Of a stretch of DNA of 64,000 bases, positions 18,499 to 28,617 are shown piece by piece. The position numbers and the translations under genes are program-made. The stretch comes from Spirosoma aureum (GTDB lineage: Bacteria; Bacteroidota; Bacteroidia; Cytophagales; Spirosomataceae). Position 1 is the stretch's first letter; the number at the start of each line of letters is the position of its first letter. The stretch spans positions 8,101,001 through 8,165,000 of the forward strand of contig NZ_CP050063.1 in assembly GCF_011604685.1 (NCBI RefSeq), read 5' to 3'. Below the pieces are notes generated by a model that ran no database searches, was not told the DNA's origin, and saw only the letters and a program-made list of their open reading frames with translations.

Positions 18499-19962
18499 AT
18501 GAAATTGATAGCCTATAAAAGCTACTTTCTCGTCCCTCTTTTTCTGGGAATGGGAGCCTGTAGTAAATATTTAGACGTTAACGTAACGCCCAATAACCCT
18601 ACATCAGTAACGCCAGCCGTTTTGTTGCCGGGTGCTCAGGCAGGTTCCGCCTTTGCGAACGCCAATGAAATAAATCGCTTTTCATCTGTAGTAATACAGC
18701 AGTTGTCTGGAGCGGGAAATAACCCAGCCAATTATGATGTATACCAAACGAATGGAGCTGATTTAAACAACCAGTGGACCGGTGAACTTTATGATGGAGC
18801 ACTGGTTAACTACCAGAAATTAGTTGAATTAGGCGATGCCACGGGTTCAAAAGCTTATACGGGTATTGCCAAAATACTGAAGGCTTATACGTTTAGTGTT
18901 GCCACAGACCTTTGGGGAGATATTCCTTATTCTCAGGCATTACAGGGCGAAGCGTTCCTTAGCCCTCGGTTGGATAAGCAGGAGGATATTTACAAAGGCA
19001 ACACGGCACAGGGCATTCAAAGCCTGTTCGATCTGGTACGCGAGGGAATTAAAGATCTGGATGCTGCTTCTGCCACAAAACCGGGTGCTGATGACCTGAT
19101 TTATGGTGGAGATCTGGCTAAGTGGAAGCGGGCTGGCAATACCTTGCTACTAAAGTTTGCCATGACTATCAGTCGTAAAGAGCCAGCTTTAGCAACGAGT
19201 GTTATTAATGAAGTACTGACAGCCAATAACTACATCACCGCTAATAGCGGGGATATGAACTTTACCTTTGGAGCCAGTGTAGGAAGCCAGGACCCACGCT
19301 ATACCTATACAAATATCAGTACCTTTAAAGATGACCTTATTTTAAGCACACGGTACTTAAATCTCTTGAAGGGCTTCAATGACCCTCGTCTGCCCATTTT
19401 CTTTACGAAGCCGGCGGCTGATTATGTATCGATCGATAACGGCTTTAGGGGTACTCTGCCACAACCCATAACGAGCTGGTCACGGTATAACAAATACGTC
19501 GTTGGTAATGCTGGTGAAGGTCCTGTACGATTGGCAACAAACTTCCAGCGGGCATTTATTCTGGCTGAAGCCGCCCTTCGGCTGGGTACGCCGGGTGATC
19601 CGCAAGCGCTTTATACCGAAGGCATCAGAGCATCGATGACATTGGCTGGACTTACTGCCGATCAGATCAATGCCTACCTGACTGCAAACCCAACGGTAGC
19701 AACGTTAACGGGAACCAATGAGCAAAAGATTGCTCAGATTATTACCCAGAAATACATTGCCTTTACCGGAAACGGGCTGGAAGCCTTTAATGATTACCGT
19801 CGGACAGGATATCCTGTTCTGCAACCTTCGCAGAACGCGGCTGGTATTGATGGCACCCGGCCAGTTCGGGCAGTATATATCAATGCTGAGCTTCAACGGA
19901 ATACAAACTTCCCCAACCCAGCTCCCCAATCGAATGTCCGGGTATGGTGGGATGTCGACTAA
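18499..19962 (+). CDS. SusD-like lipoprotein, SusD_2 type (locus 2)
   Basis: 487 residues with a lipoprotein signal ending LGMGACSKYLDVN. The motifs NVTPNNPTSVTPAVLLPGAQ, ILKAYTFSVATDLWGDIPYSQAL and the late GLEAFNDYRRTGYP are those of the SusD/RagB homologues grouped as SusD-like_2, which partner SusC proteins but often lie in loci without glycosidases. It probably binds the substrate of the transporter encoded 20 bases upstream. No carbohydrate-active enzyme lies in this operon, so the substrate could be a peptide or another nutrient. Confidence 0.92.
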   Translation: MKLIAYKSYFLVPLFLGMGACSKYLDVNVTPNNPTSVTPAVLLPGAQAGSAFANANEINRFSSVVIQQLSGAGNNPANYDVYQTNGADLNNQWTGELYDGALVNYQKLVELGDATGSKAYTGIAKILKAYTFSVATDLWGDIPYSQALQGEAFLSPRLDKQEDIYKGNTAQGIQSLFDLVREGIKDLDAASATKPGADDLIYGGDLAKWKRAGNTLLLKFAMTISRKEPALATSVINEVLTANNYITANSGDMNFTFGASVGSQDPRYTYTNISTFKDDLILSTRYLNLLKGFNDPRLPIFFTKPAADYVSIDNGFRGTLPQPITSWSRYNKYVVGNAGEGPVRLATNFQRAFILAEAALRLGTPGDPQALYTEGIRASMTLAGLTADQINAYLTANPTVATLTGTNEQKIAQIITQKYIAFTGNGLEAFNDYRRTGYPVLQPSQNAAGIDGTRPVRAVYINAELQRNTNFPNPAPQSNVRVWWDVD

Positions 19963-19990
19963 AACTTAAAGACTTCAAACACGCAATTGC

Positions 19991-20509
19991 ATGAAAAATA
20001 TAATCATAAATCTGTTGCTGCTTGCTTTGGTAGCTGGTAGTAGCTTTTCCTGTAAAGATGATCAGGTATATAGTGACCTGGTTCGCGACAATCGACCGGC
20101 AGTCCCAGTAACCTTTCCGGGTGCAACAACGTATGGATTTAATCCATATATTACTAGTTCACTGGCGGCCGGTGGCGCGATTCAGTTTACATTGTCAATT
20201 CCATCAACCAGTGGTCGTACGATTAAGGAAATTACCAAAGTGGTAGGTGGGGCAACAGGCATAAACGTAGCGACACTAAATGCAGCCACAGCTACGACAG
20301 CTTATAACCCAGCCCCCATTGCCGGTAGTGGAACAACGGCTGTTTTCACCACGACAATTGCTGATTTCAAAAAGAAGTACCCAACGGTACCGACTACACC
20401 AGCAACTCAGGCGAACACGTTTACCGAAATTCAATTCATTTTTCTGGTAACTCTTGACGATGGTACCCAAATCGTTCCTGAACCTGTTCGGGTAAGAATT
20501 GTGGCCTAA
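19991..20509 (+). CDS. Small surface lipoprotein of SusC/SusD locus 2
   Basis: 172 residues with lipoprotein signal MKNIIINLLLLALVAGSSFS followed by C-K-D-D. The rest is rich in Thr, Ala and Pro with short beta strands (IQFTLSIPSTSG, TAVFTTTIADFKKKYP, EIQFIFLVTLDDGTQIVPEPVRVRIV), like a single immunoglobulin-type domain. I do not recognise a named family. It follows susD by 28 bases and ends at a strong terminator, so it is the last gene of the operon and may be an accessory ligand-binding lipoprotein in the manner of SusE/SusF, by context only. Confidence 0.75.
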   Translation: MKNIIINLLLLALVAGSSFSCKDDQVYSDLVRDNRPAVPVTFPGATTYGFNPYITSSLAAGGAIQFTLSIPSTSGRTIKEITKVVGGATGINVATLNAATATTAYNPAPIAGSGTTAVFTTTIADFKKKYPTVPTTPATQANTFTEIQFIFLVTLDDGTQIVPEPVRVRIVA

Positions 20510-20530
20510 TTAACGCTGCCAGACCAGTAT

Positions 20531-20566
20531 AAAAGCCCTCCAGATGATGTCTGGAGGGCTTTTTAT
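20531..20566 (+). terminator. Intrinsic terminator of SusC/SusD locus 2
   Basis: A 14-bp perfect stem (20531-20544 with 20550-20563), loop TGATG, followed by a T-rich tail. Confidence 0.9.
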
Positions 20567-21332
20567 TTTCAATAGATTTATCGACTTTTAGAACAGGTGT
20601 ATTTTCACGTCTTCTAGTCTTTAGTAATGATTAGTACTATTTATAACATGTACTTACGCCGGCTTAATCATTGAAAAAAAACATACTCACAGACTAAGTA
20701 TTTTCCTTAAATAATTCTATTTCACCAAACGTTAAATTATACTTTTTTAAATGAAAAAAGTCAAAATAATTTATTACAAGTAAAGAAATTCAATTTTAAT
20801 TATTCGTATTAAATCATCTTATTCAATATTTTCGCCAAAATTAATACTGCACTTAATTAAGTATAAATAACTAATATCAATTTTTACATCTTACAGAGTA
20901 AACTCGTATTGACTTATCAGTACCAACTTCACTAATTTTTCCGGCTGTATTCTACATTCCAGTAGTACATTTAATCTCAATAAAGGACATTAAATCCTGA
21001 TTAACAGCAGCATTTACATCTTATTCTATAGTGTAAGATAATAACTGCCTTATGGTTTATTACGGATGAAATACGACCGAATCAGGACATATCAAAATCA
21101 TTTCTATGAAATTTATCAGCTACCAATTAGTAAATAAATACCAACTGGAAGTCATAGCATATATATGATAAACAGGTCTCCTGGACTTAAAGAATTCCAA
21201 TCGAATTGCTTTACTGCGGGGGTTAATCCTATTAGTTGTTACTTTTCATTTTACTCTTCACCAGTAGCGCCCCTTATCGGAATATTACAAAAAATTCCTA
21301 AGTCACAGTACAGATATTATTATTCTACATAC
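20567..21332. other. Long AT-rich intergenic region before SusC locus 3
   Basis: Nearly 800 bases, strongly AT-rich, with many stops in every frame and no supported gene. Only short inverted repeats are visible, such as ATCTTA..TAAGAT near 21018-21041. It may hold distant regulatory sites for the susC at 21388, but none is recognisable. Confidence 0.6.
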
Positions 21333-21387
21333 TAACTTTGTATTCCCATTTTGGGATTTTTAAAATGTTTCTAACAACTACTGTTTT
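21333..21387 (+). promoter_or_regulatory. TAACTTTG -7 box and conserved 5' leader of SusC (locus 3)
   Basis: TAACTTTG at 21333-21340, then a 47-base leader to the ATG, exactly the spacing seen at 15277-15331. TCCCA..TGGGA at 21344-21356 can form a small hairpin. The last 20 bases before the ATG match the locus 2 leader. Confidence 0.6.
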
Positions 21388-24300
21388 ATGAGCAAAATTT
21401 TATTGGGAAGTTGGCTGCTTTCGCTACTTTTCTGTTTGCCAGCTCTGGCGCAGGATGTAACCGTGAGCGGACGTGTCACTTCATCCGACGACGGGTCTCC
21501 CCTACCAGGCGTGACCGTACAAATCAAAGGTGCTACCCGTGGTACAAACACCGATGCACAGGGTAATTACCGACTAACTTCTCCAGCCAATGGTCAGTTG
21601 GTTTTTAGTTTTATTGGCTACACGACACAGGAAGTCCCCATCAACAATCGATCAACAATCAACGTCGCCCTCGCTGGCGATTCTCAGCAACTCAGTGAAG
21701 TAGTCGTGATTGGTTATGGAACCCAAAGCCGTCAGGACGCTACCGGTAGTATTGGATCGGTAAAAGGTTCGGCGATTGCTCAGATGCCGATCCAAAGCTT
21801 TGAATCGGGCCTGGCAGGTCGTACACCAGGGGTTCAGATTACGGTTCCGAATGGTGTACTTAATAACCCACCGGTTTTCCGGATTCGCGGAACAAACTCC
21901 ATTTCGCTTAGCTCGTATCCGCTCATCGTTGTCGATGGTGTACCTACCTTCACCGGTGATCAGGGTTCTACAAACGCTCCCAGCAACCCGCTGGCCAGTA
22001 TTAACCCGAACGACATTGAGAGCATGGATGTAGCCAAGGATGCGGCTGCAACTGCTATCTACGGAAGCCGCGCAGCGAATGGCGTGGTATTTATTACCAC
22101 CAAACGCGGCAAATCGGGTAAAGTAAAGGTTAACTATGATGGCTGGGTAGGTTTTTCAGATACCTATCGCTTACCTGAGATGTTGAATGCCAGCCAGTAT
22201 ATTAATTACAAATCGGCGGCAGTAGCCAATAACCCCACAGCATCGACCGTAAAATTTACGCAAACCAACGACGCCAACGGAAACCCCATCGATACGAAGT
22301 GGTACGACTACATTTATCGGAAAGCGGTTTCGCATAGCCACAACCTGAATATTTCGGGCGGCAGCGAGAACACAAACTACTATTTTTCAGCGGGTTACAC
22401 AGCCCAACAGGGTATTATCCGTAAGAACGATTTCAACCGCATGAACGTGCTGTTTAATGTCGACAGCAAGCTTAGTAAGTTCTTTACCATTGGCGGCAAA
22501 ATCGCTTATTCTAACGAGAGAAATCTCTCGGCGGGTTCGTCTGGATCGTTGAACGGCGAATCGTTCAATACCAGTGGTCTGGGACGTGTTGGCCTGGTAT
22601 TACCTCCAATTCTATCTCCCTACAACAATGATGGCTCGTACAACCTTAACGGGTCTGCTATCGGTTTTGCCAATAACATTGCTGGAACTTCTGTTTCCTA
22701 CCCCAATCCAGCGCCTATGATCGACCTGAACCGGTCTAACACAGAAAATGACCATATCCAGTCTAATGCTTATCTGCAATTCAAACCGCTGGATTGGATC
22801 ACGCTGAGAAGTAGCTATGGCATTGATTATCTGCTGGTTGACAATGATCTCTACCAGTCGCCGATTACCAGCGACGGTTACGCCAGCAATGGTAATGCCA
22901 CAGCTAACTTCCGTAAGTTAAAAACATGGTTATGGACCAACACCGCCCAGTTTGACCGCTCGTTTGCTGGTTCTCATAACTTTAGCCTTCTGCTTGGTCA
23001 GGAACAGCAACGTACGACCCAGACGGGTTATGGCTTAAACCGCATCAACATATCTGACCCCAACTATACGGTGATTCAGGCCGGCTGGGCAACCAGTAAC
23101 GCATCAAGCGCACTTTACACCGAAAACTATCTGCTATCCGTTTTCGGGCGGTTGAACTATAACTTCAAAGAGAAATATTTCCTTAGCGGCAATCTGCGTC
23201 AGGACGAATACTCGGCACTGGGCGTGAAAAAAGGTACATTCTATGGCCTTTCGGCTGGCTGGGAAATTTCACAGGAAGGGTTCTGGAAGTCGGCTCACTT
23301 AGACAATGTGTTCAGCAACTTTAAAATTCGGGGTAGCTACGGTAAAGTAGGCAATATCGGTGGTATCAACGATTACTCACCCTATTCGCTCTATGCATCT
23401 GGTCTGTATGGTGGTGTGCCAACCCTGTATTTCCAGAGCGTGGGTAATACGAACCTGAAATGGGAAACCAGTACCAAAACCGATGTCGGTTTTACGTTTG
23501 GTTTGCTCAACAACCGCATTACGGGCGAGCTGGCTTATTACAAAAACGACATCGACAACCTGATCCTGAACGTAGCACAGGCTCCCTCTACGGGTATTCC
23601 GGGACCACTTGGCCCGGTTACGTCTGTCGTATATCCTCCACAAAACGTTGGAGCGATGTATAACAAAGGGCTAGAAGTTTCGCTTAATGCGCGGGTTATC
23701 AACACCAAAGCTTTTCAGTGGTCGTCGAATTTCAACATAACCTTCAACAAAAACGAAGTGACGGCACTGGCTCCTGGGCTTAATGTAATCCAAACCTCTA
23801 CGGGTTCGCTGGAAACAGTGAACCAGACGGCTCCCGGTTACTCACTTGGCCAGCTATGGGTCGTTCGTACGGGCGGTGTTGACCCGGCAACGGGTAAGCG
23901 GATCTTTATTAACTCGGCTGGTCAGAATGTTTATTACCAGTATTATGCCCCAACTGGTCAGTTCAACTACTCGACCACGCCCGATGGAAAAACCCGTTAT
24001 GTAAGCCCAACGGGCGGTTCATCGATCACTCAGGCGGCTGATGGCGTGATGTACGCCAACGTTAACCCCAAAGTGTATGGCGGCTGGGACAATAATTTCA
24101 AGTATAAGAATTTTGATCTGGGCGTACTGCTCACCTATCAGTTAGGTTTTTATGTCTACTACGGTACTAATGCCGGTCTGCACGATCAACGTTTCTGGAA
24201 CAACGCTACCGATGTGCTGACCGATGCCTGGCAAAAAGAAGGGGATACCGGCAAAAAATACGCGAAGCCCGTATTTAACGATAACACGTCTAATGGATCG

Positions 24301-24585
24301 GCGTTCCCGATGGACATCAACGTGTTCAAAGGTGACTTCCTGAAAGTACGGTCCCTGACCCTGGGTTATACGCTTCCAGCGGCCCTGCTGTCGAAGGCGA
24401 AAATCACGAATCTGCGTTTTTACGTGAGTGGCCAGAACCTGGGCGTACTCACCAAATACCCTGGTCCTGATCCAGAAGTATCGTCGAATGGCTCGGGTAT
24501 TGGCGGTAACAGCAGCCAGGGCGTTGACAGAAATACGGTCGGCAATGCCCGCACCATCACCATTGGCCTCCGGGCTGGCTTCTAA
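21388..24585 (+). CDS. SusC/RagA-family TonB-dependent transporter (locus 3)
   Basis: 1065 residues. Signal peptide to about LPALAQ, regulatory domain with VSGRVTSSDDGSPLPGVTVQ, TonB-box region LSEVVVIGYG, plug with FRIRGTNSISLSSYPLIVVDG and GSRAANGVVFITTKRGKSG, and a barrel ending ARTITIGLRAGF. No STN domain. The N-terminus and leader match locus 2 closely while the plug and barrel have diverged. The partner susD begins 20 bases downstream. Confidence 0.95.
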   Translation: MSKILLGSWLLSLLFCLPALAQDVTVSGRVTSSDDGSPLPGVTVQIKGATRGTNTDAQGNYRLTSPANGQLVFSFIGYTTQEVPINNRSTINVALAGDSQQLSEVVVIGYGTQSRQDATGSIGSVKGSAIAQMPIQSFESGLAGRTPGVQITVPNGVLNNPPVFRIRGTNSISLSSYPLIVVDGVPTFTGDQGSTNAPSNPLASINPNDIESMDVAKDAAATAIYGSRAANGVVFITTKRGKSGKVKVNYDGWVGFSDTYRLPEMLNASQYINYKSAAVANNPTASTVKFTQTNDANGNPIDTKWYDYIYRKAVSHSHNLNISGGSENTNYYFSAGYTAQQGIIRKNDFNRMNVLFNVDSKLSKFFTIGGKIAYSNERNLSAGSSGSLNGESFNTSGLGRVGLVLPPILSPYNNDGSYNLNGSAIGFANNIAGTSVSYPNPAPMIDLNRSNTENDHIQSNAYLQFKPLDWITLRSSYGIDYLLVDNDLYQSPITSDGYASNGNATANFRKLKTWLWTNTAQFDRSFAGSHNFSLLLGQEQQRTTQTGYGLNRINISDPNYTVIQAGWATSNASSALYTENYLLSVFGRLNYNFKEKYFLSGNLRQDEYSALGVKKGTFYGLSAGWEISQEGFWKSAHLDNVFSNFKIRGSYGKVGNIGGINDYSPYSLYASGLYGGVPTLYFQSVGNTNLKWETSTKTDVGFTFGLLNNRITGELAYYKNDIDNLILNVAQAPSTGIPGPLGPVTSVVYPPQNVGAMYNKGLEVSLNARVINTKAFQWSSNFNITFNKNEVTALAPGLNVIQTSTGSLETVNQTAPGYSLGQLWVVRTGGVDPATGKRIFINSAGQNVYYQYYAPTGQFNYSTTPDGKTRYVSPTGGSSITQAADGVMYANVNPKVYGGWDNNFKYKNFDLGVLLTYQLGFYVYYGTNAGLHDQRFWNNATDVLTDAWQKEGDTGKKYAKPVFNDNTSNGSAFPMDINVFKGDFLKVRSLTLGYTLPAALLSKAKITNLRFYVSGQNLGVLTKYPGPDPEVSSNGSGIGGNSSQGVDRNTVGNARTITIGLRAGF

Positions 24586-24605
24586 TTTTGACAGGAAGAG
24601 ATATC

Positions 24606-26087
24606 ATGAAAAAGAAAATAAATAAGTCAATACTAGTTTGTCTGACACTGTCACTGTTGGGACTCAGCTCCTGCGACAGGACTCTGCTTAACCCCATTCC
24701 CCAAACTACCGTTCTCGACGCTTTGGCCCTGAGCACACCAACCCGTGTGCAGAACCAGGTACTATCGCTATACGGAGCGTTGAAAGATGGGAATTTCTAC
24801 GGTGGTCGGTACGTGATTTACGGCGACATTCGGGGTGAGGATTTCATTAATGAGACCTCTAATCTGGTTACTGGTTCAGATGTATGGGGCCTGAATGCAA
24901 CGAACAGCGCCACGGCTGTTGTCAACTTATGGTACTTTGGTTACCTGACCATTAACAAGTGTAATCTGTTTCTGGATGGCATGGCGGCTGGAGGTACTAC
25001 CGTTGTTGGTACCGAAGCTGCGGCTAAATACATTGCCGAAGCTAAATTTATTCGGGCTTTAAGTTATTATAGCCTGCTCCAATCCTATGCGCGTCCTTAT
25101 GCAGATGGCAATGGCAGCAAACCCGGCCTTCCACTTCGGTTGACAGGGATTAGCAGCGTTGGGCAGTCAAATTTAGCCAGAAGTAGCGTTGCCGATGTTT
25201 ACGCGCAGGTTCTGAAAGATTTGAACGAAGCCGAAGCCGCATTGCCCGCTACGTATGCCACAAGCTCAGATAACACAACCCGTGCTCATAAGAATACGGC
25301 TATTGCGTTAAAGACACGGGTTTATCTGACCATGCAGAATTACGCCAGTGTTGTTACAGAAGCGAATAAAATCGTTAGTGCAACAGCGCCTTTCAAGGCC
25401 CCAACGGGTGTAGCCAACACCTTACAGCCTGATATTACGGCGATATTCACCAACTACACCACTCCCGAATCGATCCTGTCTATGCCTATGACATCAACAA
25501 CGGGCGATTTTCCGGGTACGCAGAACCAGTTGGCCTATTATTATTCGCCAAGTTCGGCAAACGGCGGTGTAGGTAATTCGGAGTATTCGCTGAACGCAAA
25601 AGGAATTATAGCGGATACAACCTGGCGGGCATCCGATAAACGGCGTTCATTCGTGAAGCAAACGGGTACTACAACCGCAAAATACTGGCTGACCAAGTAT
25701 AAGGCCGGTAGTCCGTTTACCGATTACGTACCTGTTATGCGCTACTCCGAAGTGTTGCTGAACCTGGCTGAAGCCAAAGTTCGAAGCACCAATGCCATCG
25801 ATGCCCAGGCCGTAGCGCTGCTGAATGCGGTTCGCAATCGTTCAGATGCCACAAAAACCTACACAGCTGCCAGCTTTGCCACATCTACCGACCTGATCAA
25901 TGCGATCCTGCTGGAACGGCGGATTGAATTTTTAGGTGAAGGCTTACGGAACAATGACCTGATGCGTCTGTTACAGACAATCCCGGCGAAAGGAACGGTA
26001 CCTGCGAAAGCGCCATCTGAACCAAACTATATCTGGCCGATTTCGTCGTCTGAACTGGCCTTGAATTCGTTAGCTACTGATAATTAA
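24606..26087 (+). CDS. SusD/RagB-family lipoprotein (locus 3)
   Basis: The ATG at 24606 gives MKKKINKSILVCLTLSLLGL and the lipobox SSCDR, so the upstream start at 24588 is rejected. 493 residues. Typical SusD segments are NKCNLFLDGM, EAKFIRALSYYSLLQSYARPY, SSVADVYAQVLKDLNEAEAAL, RYSEVLLNLAEAKVR and LLERRIEFLGEGLRNNDLMRL. It forms a transporter complex with the SusC encoded 20 bases upstream. No enzymes accompany the pair; the operon ends at the terminator at 26111. Confidence 0.94.
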   Translation: MKKKINKSILVCLTLSLLGLSSCDRTLLNPIPQTTVLDALALSTPTRVQNQVLSLYGALKDGNFYGGRYVIYGDIRGEDFINETSNLVTGSDVWGLNATNSATAVVNLWYFGYLTINKCNLFLDGMAAGGTTVVGTEAAAKYIAEAKFIRALSYYSLLQSYARPYADGNGSKPGLPLRLTGISSVGQSNLARSSVADVYAQVLKDLNEAEAALPATYATSSDNTTRAHKNTAIALKTRVYLTMQNYASVVTEANKIVSATAPFKAPTGVANTLQPDITAIFTNYTTPESILSMPMTSTTGDFPGTQNQLAYYYSPSSANGGVGNSEYSLNAKGIIADTTWRASDKRRSFVKQTGTTTAKYWLTKYKAGSPFTDYVPVMRYSEVLLNLAEAKVRSTNAIDAQAVALLNAVRNRSDATKTYTAASFATSTDLINAILLERRIEFLGEGLRNNDLMRLLQTIPAKGTVPAKAPSEPNYIWPISSSELALNSLATDN

Positions 26088-26110
26088 CACAAGCGAATTA
26101 TGGGTTTGTA

Positions 26111-26145
26111 AGAGGTTATCTCAACTGGGATAACCTCTTTTTTTA
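26111..26145 (+). terminator. Intrinsic terminator of SusC/SusD locus 3
   Basis: A 10-bp stem (26111-26120 with 26129-26138) followed by a run of T. Confidence 0.88.
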
Positions 26146-26217
26146 TCCCCGATCTGCCTTCACTACTCACCGAATAGACAAACTATTTCGTATTTTAGAG
26201 GAGCAACAATTTTCTTT

Positions 26218-27903
26218 ATGAAGAACTTTCGCCGGGCGCCAGTCATAAAAATTAGTTATATCATCTGCTTTAGCCTGTTACTGCATTCGGTTAGTGCGCA
26301 GGCTCAGGATGTATCAGGCCAACCTCCCCGAAACTGGCCTTATCTCGACCCCACCGCCGATTCGGTAGCCGGAATTAGCTTGTATAAAGCCTATGAGTTG
26401 CTGAAAGGTCGAACGTCGGTTCCGGTTGTGGTAGGTGTCATCGATTCGGGAGTAGACATCGCTCACGAAGATTTGCGGGATGTCATCTGGTCAAATCCTA
26501 AAGAAATCGCTGGTAACAATACGGACGATGACAAAAATGGCTATACCGACGATCTGAACGGGTGGAACTTCATGGGTGCCAAAGACGGCACTACGTATGA
26601 ATACGACCAGCCCGAAATCACGCAGACGTATACCCTCCTGAAAGACAAATACGATCAGGCAAACCGCGCGAACCTGTCTCCAACTGAAAAACGGCAATAT
26701 GACACCTATCAGGCGGCCAAAAAGATCTTTCTGCAACGTTACCAGGGAGTGCGGTCGAAACGGCTGGCCTTCGCAGACACGACCCAATTCTGGAAAGTAG
26801 CCGCCCGGATCGGTACGCTTTTGCCAGACAGCGCACTAACGCAAAAAGCGATTCGGACTGTTAACCCAGGAAACGATTCAGTAGCGCTAGCTGTCCGTGA
26901 TTTGCTGGCCAGTGCTTACAATCCAGCCTATGGATCATTCCTGGCCTATACCAAATTAATCCGGTTGAACTGGGCGCGATTTAGATTGGTAACCGCCAGT
27001 GATGCCGACATTGCCTACAATCCAGCGTATAATCCCCGTCAGGCGATTGGCGACAATCCGGCTGATCCTACCGAACGCTATTACGGTAGTCCTACTTTAG
27101 TAATTGGCCAATCGCAGCAACTAGCCGTTCATGGAAGCCATGTGGCAGGTATCATCGCTGCCAGACGCGGTAATGGCATTGGCATCGATGGTATTGCCGA
27201 CAATGCCCGTATTATGATGGTAGCCGTTGTTCCAGCCAACGGCGATGAGCGCGATAAAGATGTAGCCAATGGCATTCGGTATGCCGTTGAAAACGGAGCC
27301 AAAGTCATCAACATGAGTTTTGGCAAGCGTTTATCTCCCTTTAAGGAACAGGTTGATGCGGCCATTCGGTACGCCGAAGAGCACGATGTGCTGATCGTTC
27401 ATGCCGCCGGAAACAACGGTGAAAACTTCGACTCGATTCCGGCTTATCCATCGGCCCGCTACGAGAATGGTCAGATAGCCCAAAACGTACTGGTTGTGGG
27501 CAATAACACCTGGCGCCTTGATGGCGGATTAGCTGCCCGGTCATCGAACTATGGCCTACAAACGGTCGATCTGTTTGCACCCGGTACCGATATTCTATCT
27601 ACCGTTCCCAATAATCAATATGCCGTTTTTTCGGGCACAAGCATGGCTGCCCCCCATACGGCAGGGGTAGCAGCGTTGCTTCGGTCCTACTTTCCAACTT
27701 TGACTGCCGTACAGGTGAAAGACATTCTCCTGAAAAGCAGTTATAAGCCCGGTATTGTTGTGCGCAAGCCTGGCCGCTCGACCCAACAGGTTCCATTTAC
27801 CAGTTTAAGCAAAACGGGCGGTCTATTAAATGCCTACGAAGCGGTAAAACTGGCTTTGGCCAATGCTTCAGAACAACCCGGCGGCCCGGCAAAGCCACAC
27901 TGA
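26218..27903 (+). CDS. Secreted S8 (subtilisin-like) serine peptidase with large insertion
   Basis: 561 residues with a signal peptide ending near SAQAQ at about 30. The catalytic triad is complete: Asp76 in VIDSGVD, His at about 304 in HGSHVAG and Ser at about 474 in GTSMAAPH; the oxyanion Asn is in AAGNNGEN near 400. About 228 residues separate Asp and His, against some 30-60 in a compact subtilase. The extra segment is charged and Tyr-rich and probably mostly helical. There is no propeptide of usual size and no T9SS-type C-terminal domain. The GAGGAG at 26197-26202 is a fair ribosome-binding sequence though distant. Its stop abuts the next gene's stop. Confidence 0.92.
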   Translation: MKNFRRAPVIKISYIICFSLLLHSVSAQAQDVSGQPPRNWPYLDPTADSVAGISLYKAYELLKGRTSVPVVVGVIDSGVDIAHEDLRDVIWSNPKEIAGNNTDDDKNGYTDDLNGWNFMGAKDGTTYEYDQPEITQTYTLLKDKYDQANRANLSPTEKRQYDTYQAAKKIFLQRYQGVRSKRLAFADTTQFWKVAARIGTLLPDSALTQKAIRTVNPGNDSVALAVRDLLASAYNPAYGSFLAYTKLIRLNWARFRLVTASDADIAYNPAYNPRQAIGDNPADPTERYYGSPTLVIGQSQQLAVHGSHVAGIIAARRGNGIGIDGIADNARIMMVAVVPANGDERDKDVANGIRYAVENGAKVINMSFGKRLSPFKEQVDAAIRYAEEHDVLIVHAAGNNGENFDSIPAYPSARYENGQIAQNVLVVGNNTWRLDGGLAARSSNYGLQTVDLFAPGTDILSTVPNNQYAVFSGTSMAAPHTAGVAALLRSYFPTLTAVQVKDILLKSSYKPGIVVRKPGRSTQQVPFTSLSKTGGLLNAYEAVKLALANASEQPGGPAKPH

Positions 27904-28617
27904 TTACCAGTCTATTTCCCGTTTGTCGTGCCAGAATTTACCGGTTTCGTGCTGGGGAGCATCTGTAGCAAGCCAAACGATGGTTTCGGCCCCTTTCTCG
28001 ACAGGGCGACTGGCACTAGTACCGCCCATATCGGTACGGACCCAGCCTGGATCAACGCAGTTTACAGCAATTTTCTGGTTTCTGAGAGCGCCGGCAAACT
28101 GCTTTGTTACCGCATTCAGGGCCGTTTTCGAAATACTGTAAGCCGGGGCATAGGTATCCATATCAGTCAAAGCCCCGGCCCCACTCGATACATTAATGAT
28201 ACGGCCACCAGTAGGGCTTTTTTCCAGATAAGACAGAAAGTCCTGTATGACCATGATTGGCCCGCTGACATTCGATTTGAATGTGCGGTCGAGTAATTCA
28301 GGGTTCAGCTTTACAATCGTTTCGCCGTGATCTTCCAGAATACCGGCATTATTGACCAATACATCAAGGTGATCCGCTTTCTGCGAAAAGGTACCACAGG
28401 CATTTCTGATACTGACTGGATCGGTCACATCGAGTTGTATAAATGTAGCCTCATAGCCTGCCCGGCACAACTCTTCGGATGTTTCGCGGCCTTTTGCCAG
28501 ATCACGGGCGCCAATAAAAACGGCAAAGCCACGTTGGGCTAATTGGCGGGCAACTTCTTTTCCAATACCTTTATTAGCTCCGGTGATCAGAGCCGTACGC
28601 TGATTTTCTGTTTTCAT
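27904..28617 (-). CDS. Short-chain dehydrogenase/reductase (carbonyl-reductase-like)
   Basis: The ATG at 28617 gives MKTENQRTALITGANKGIG, 237 residues, a normal SDR length; the longer frame from 28704 adds an unlikely N-terminus. TGANKGIG binds NADP(H), NNAG and the catalytic Ser with YSISK are present, and the end WHDKREIDW is typical of plant/bacterial carbonyl-reductase-like SDRs. The stop codon directly abuts that of the subtilase on the other strand with no spacer. Substrate unknown. Confidence 0.88.
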   Translation of the reverse strand: MKTENQRTALITGANKGIGKEVARQLAQRGFAVFIGARDLAKGRETSEELCRAGYEATFIQLDVTDPVSIRNACGTFSQKADHLDVLVNNAGILEDHGETIVKLNPELLDRTFKSNVSGPIMVIQDFLSYLEKSPTGGRIINVSSGAGALTDMDTYAPAYSISKTALNAVTKQFAGALRNQKIAVNCVDPGWVRTDMGGTSASRPVEKGAETIVWLATDAPQHETGKFWHDKREIDW

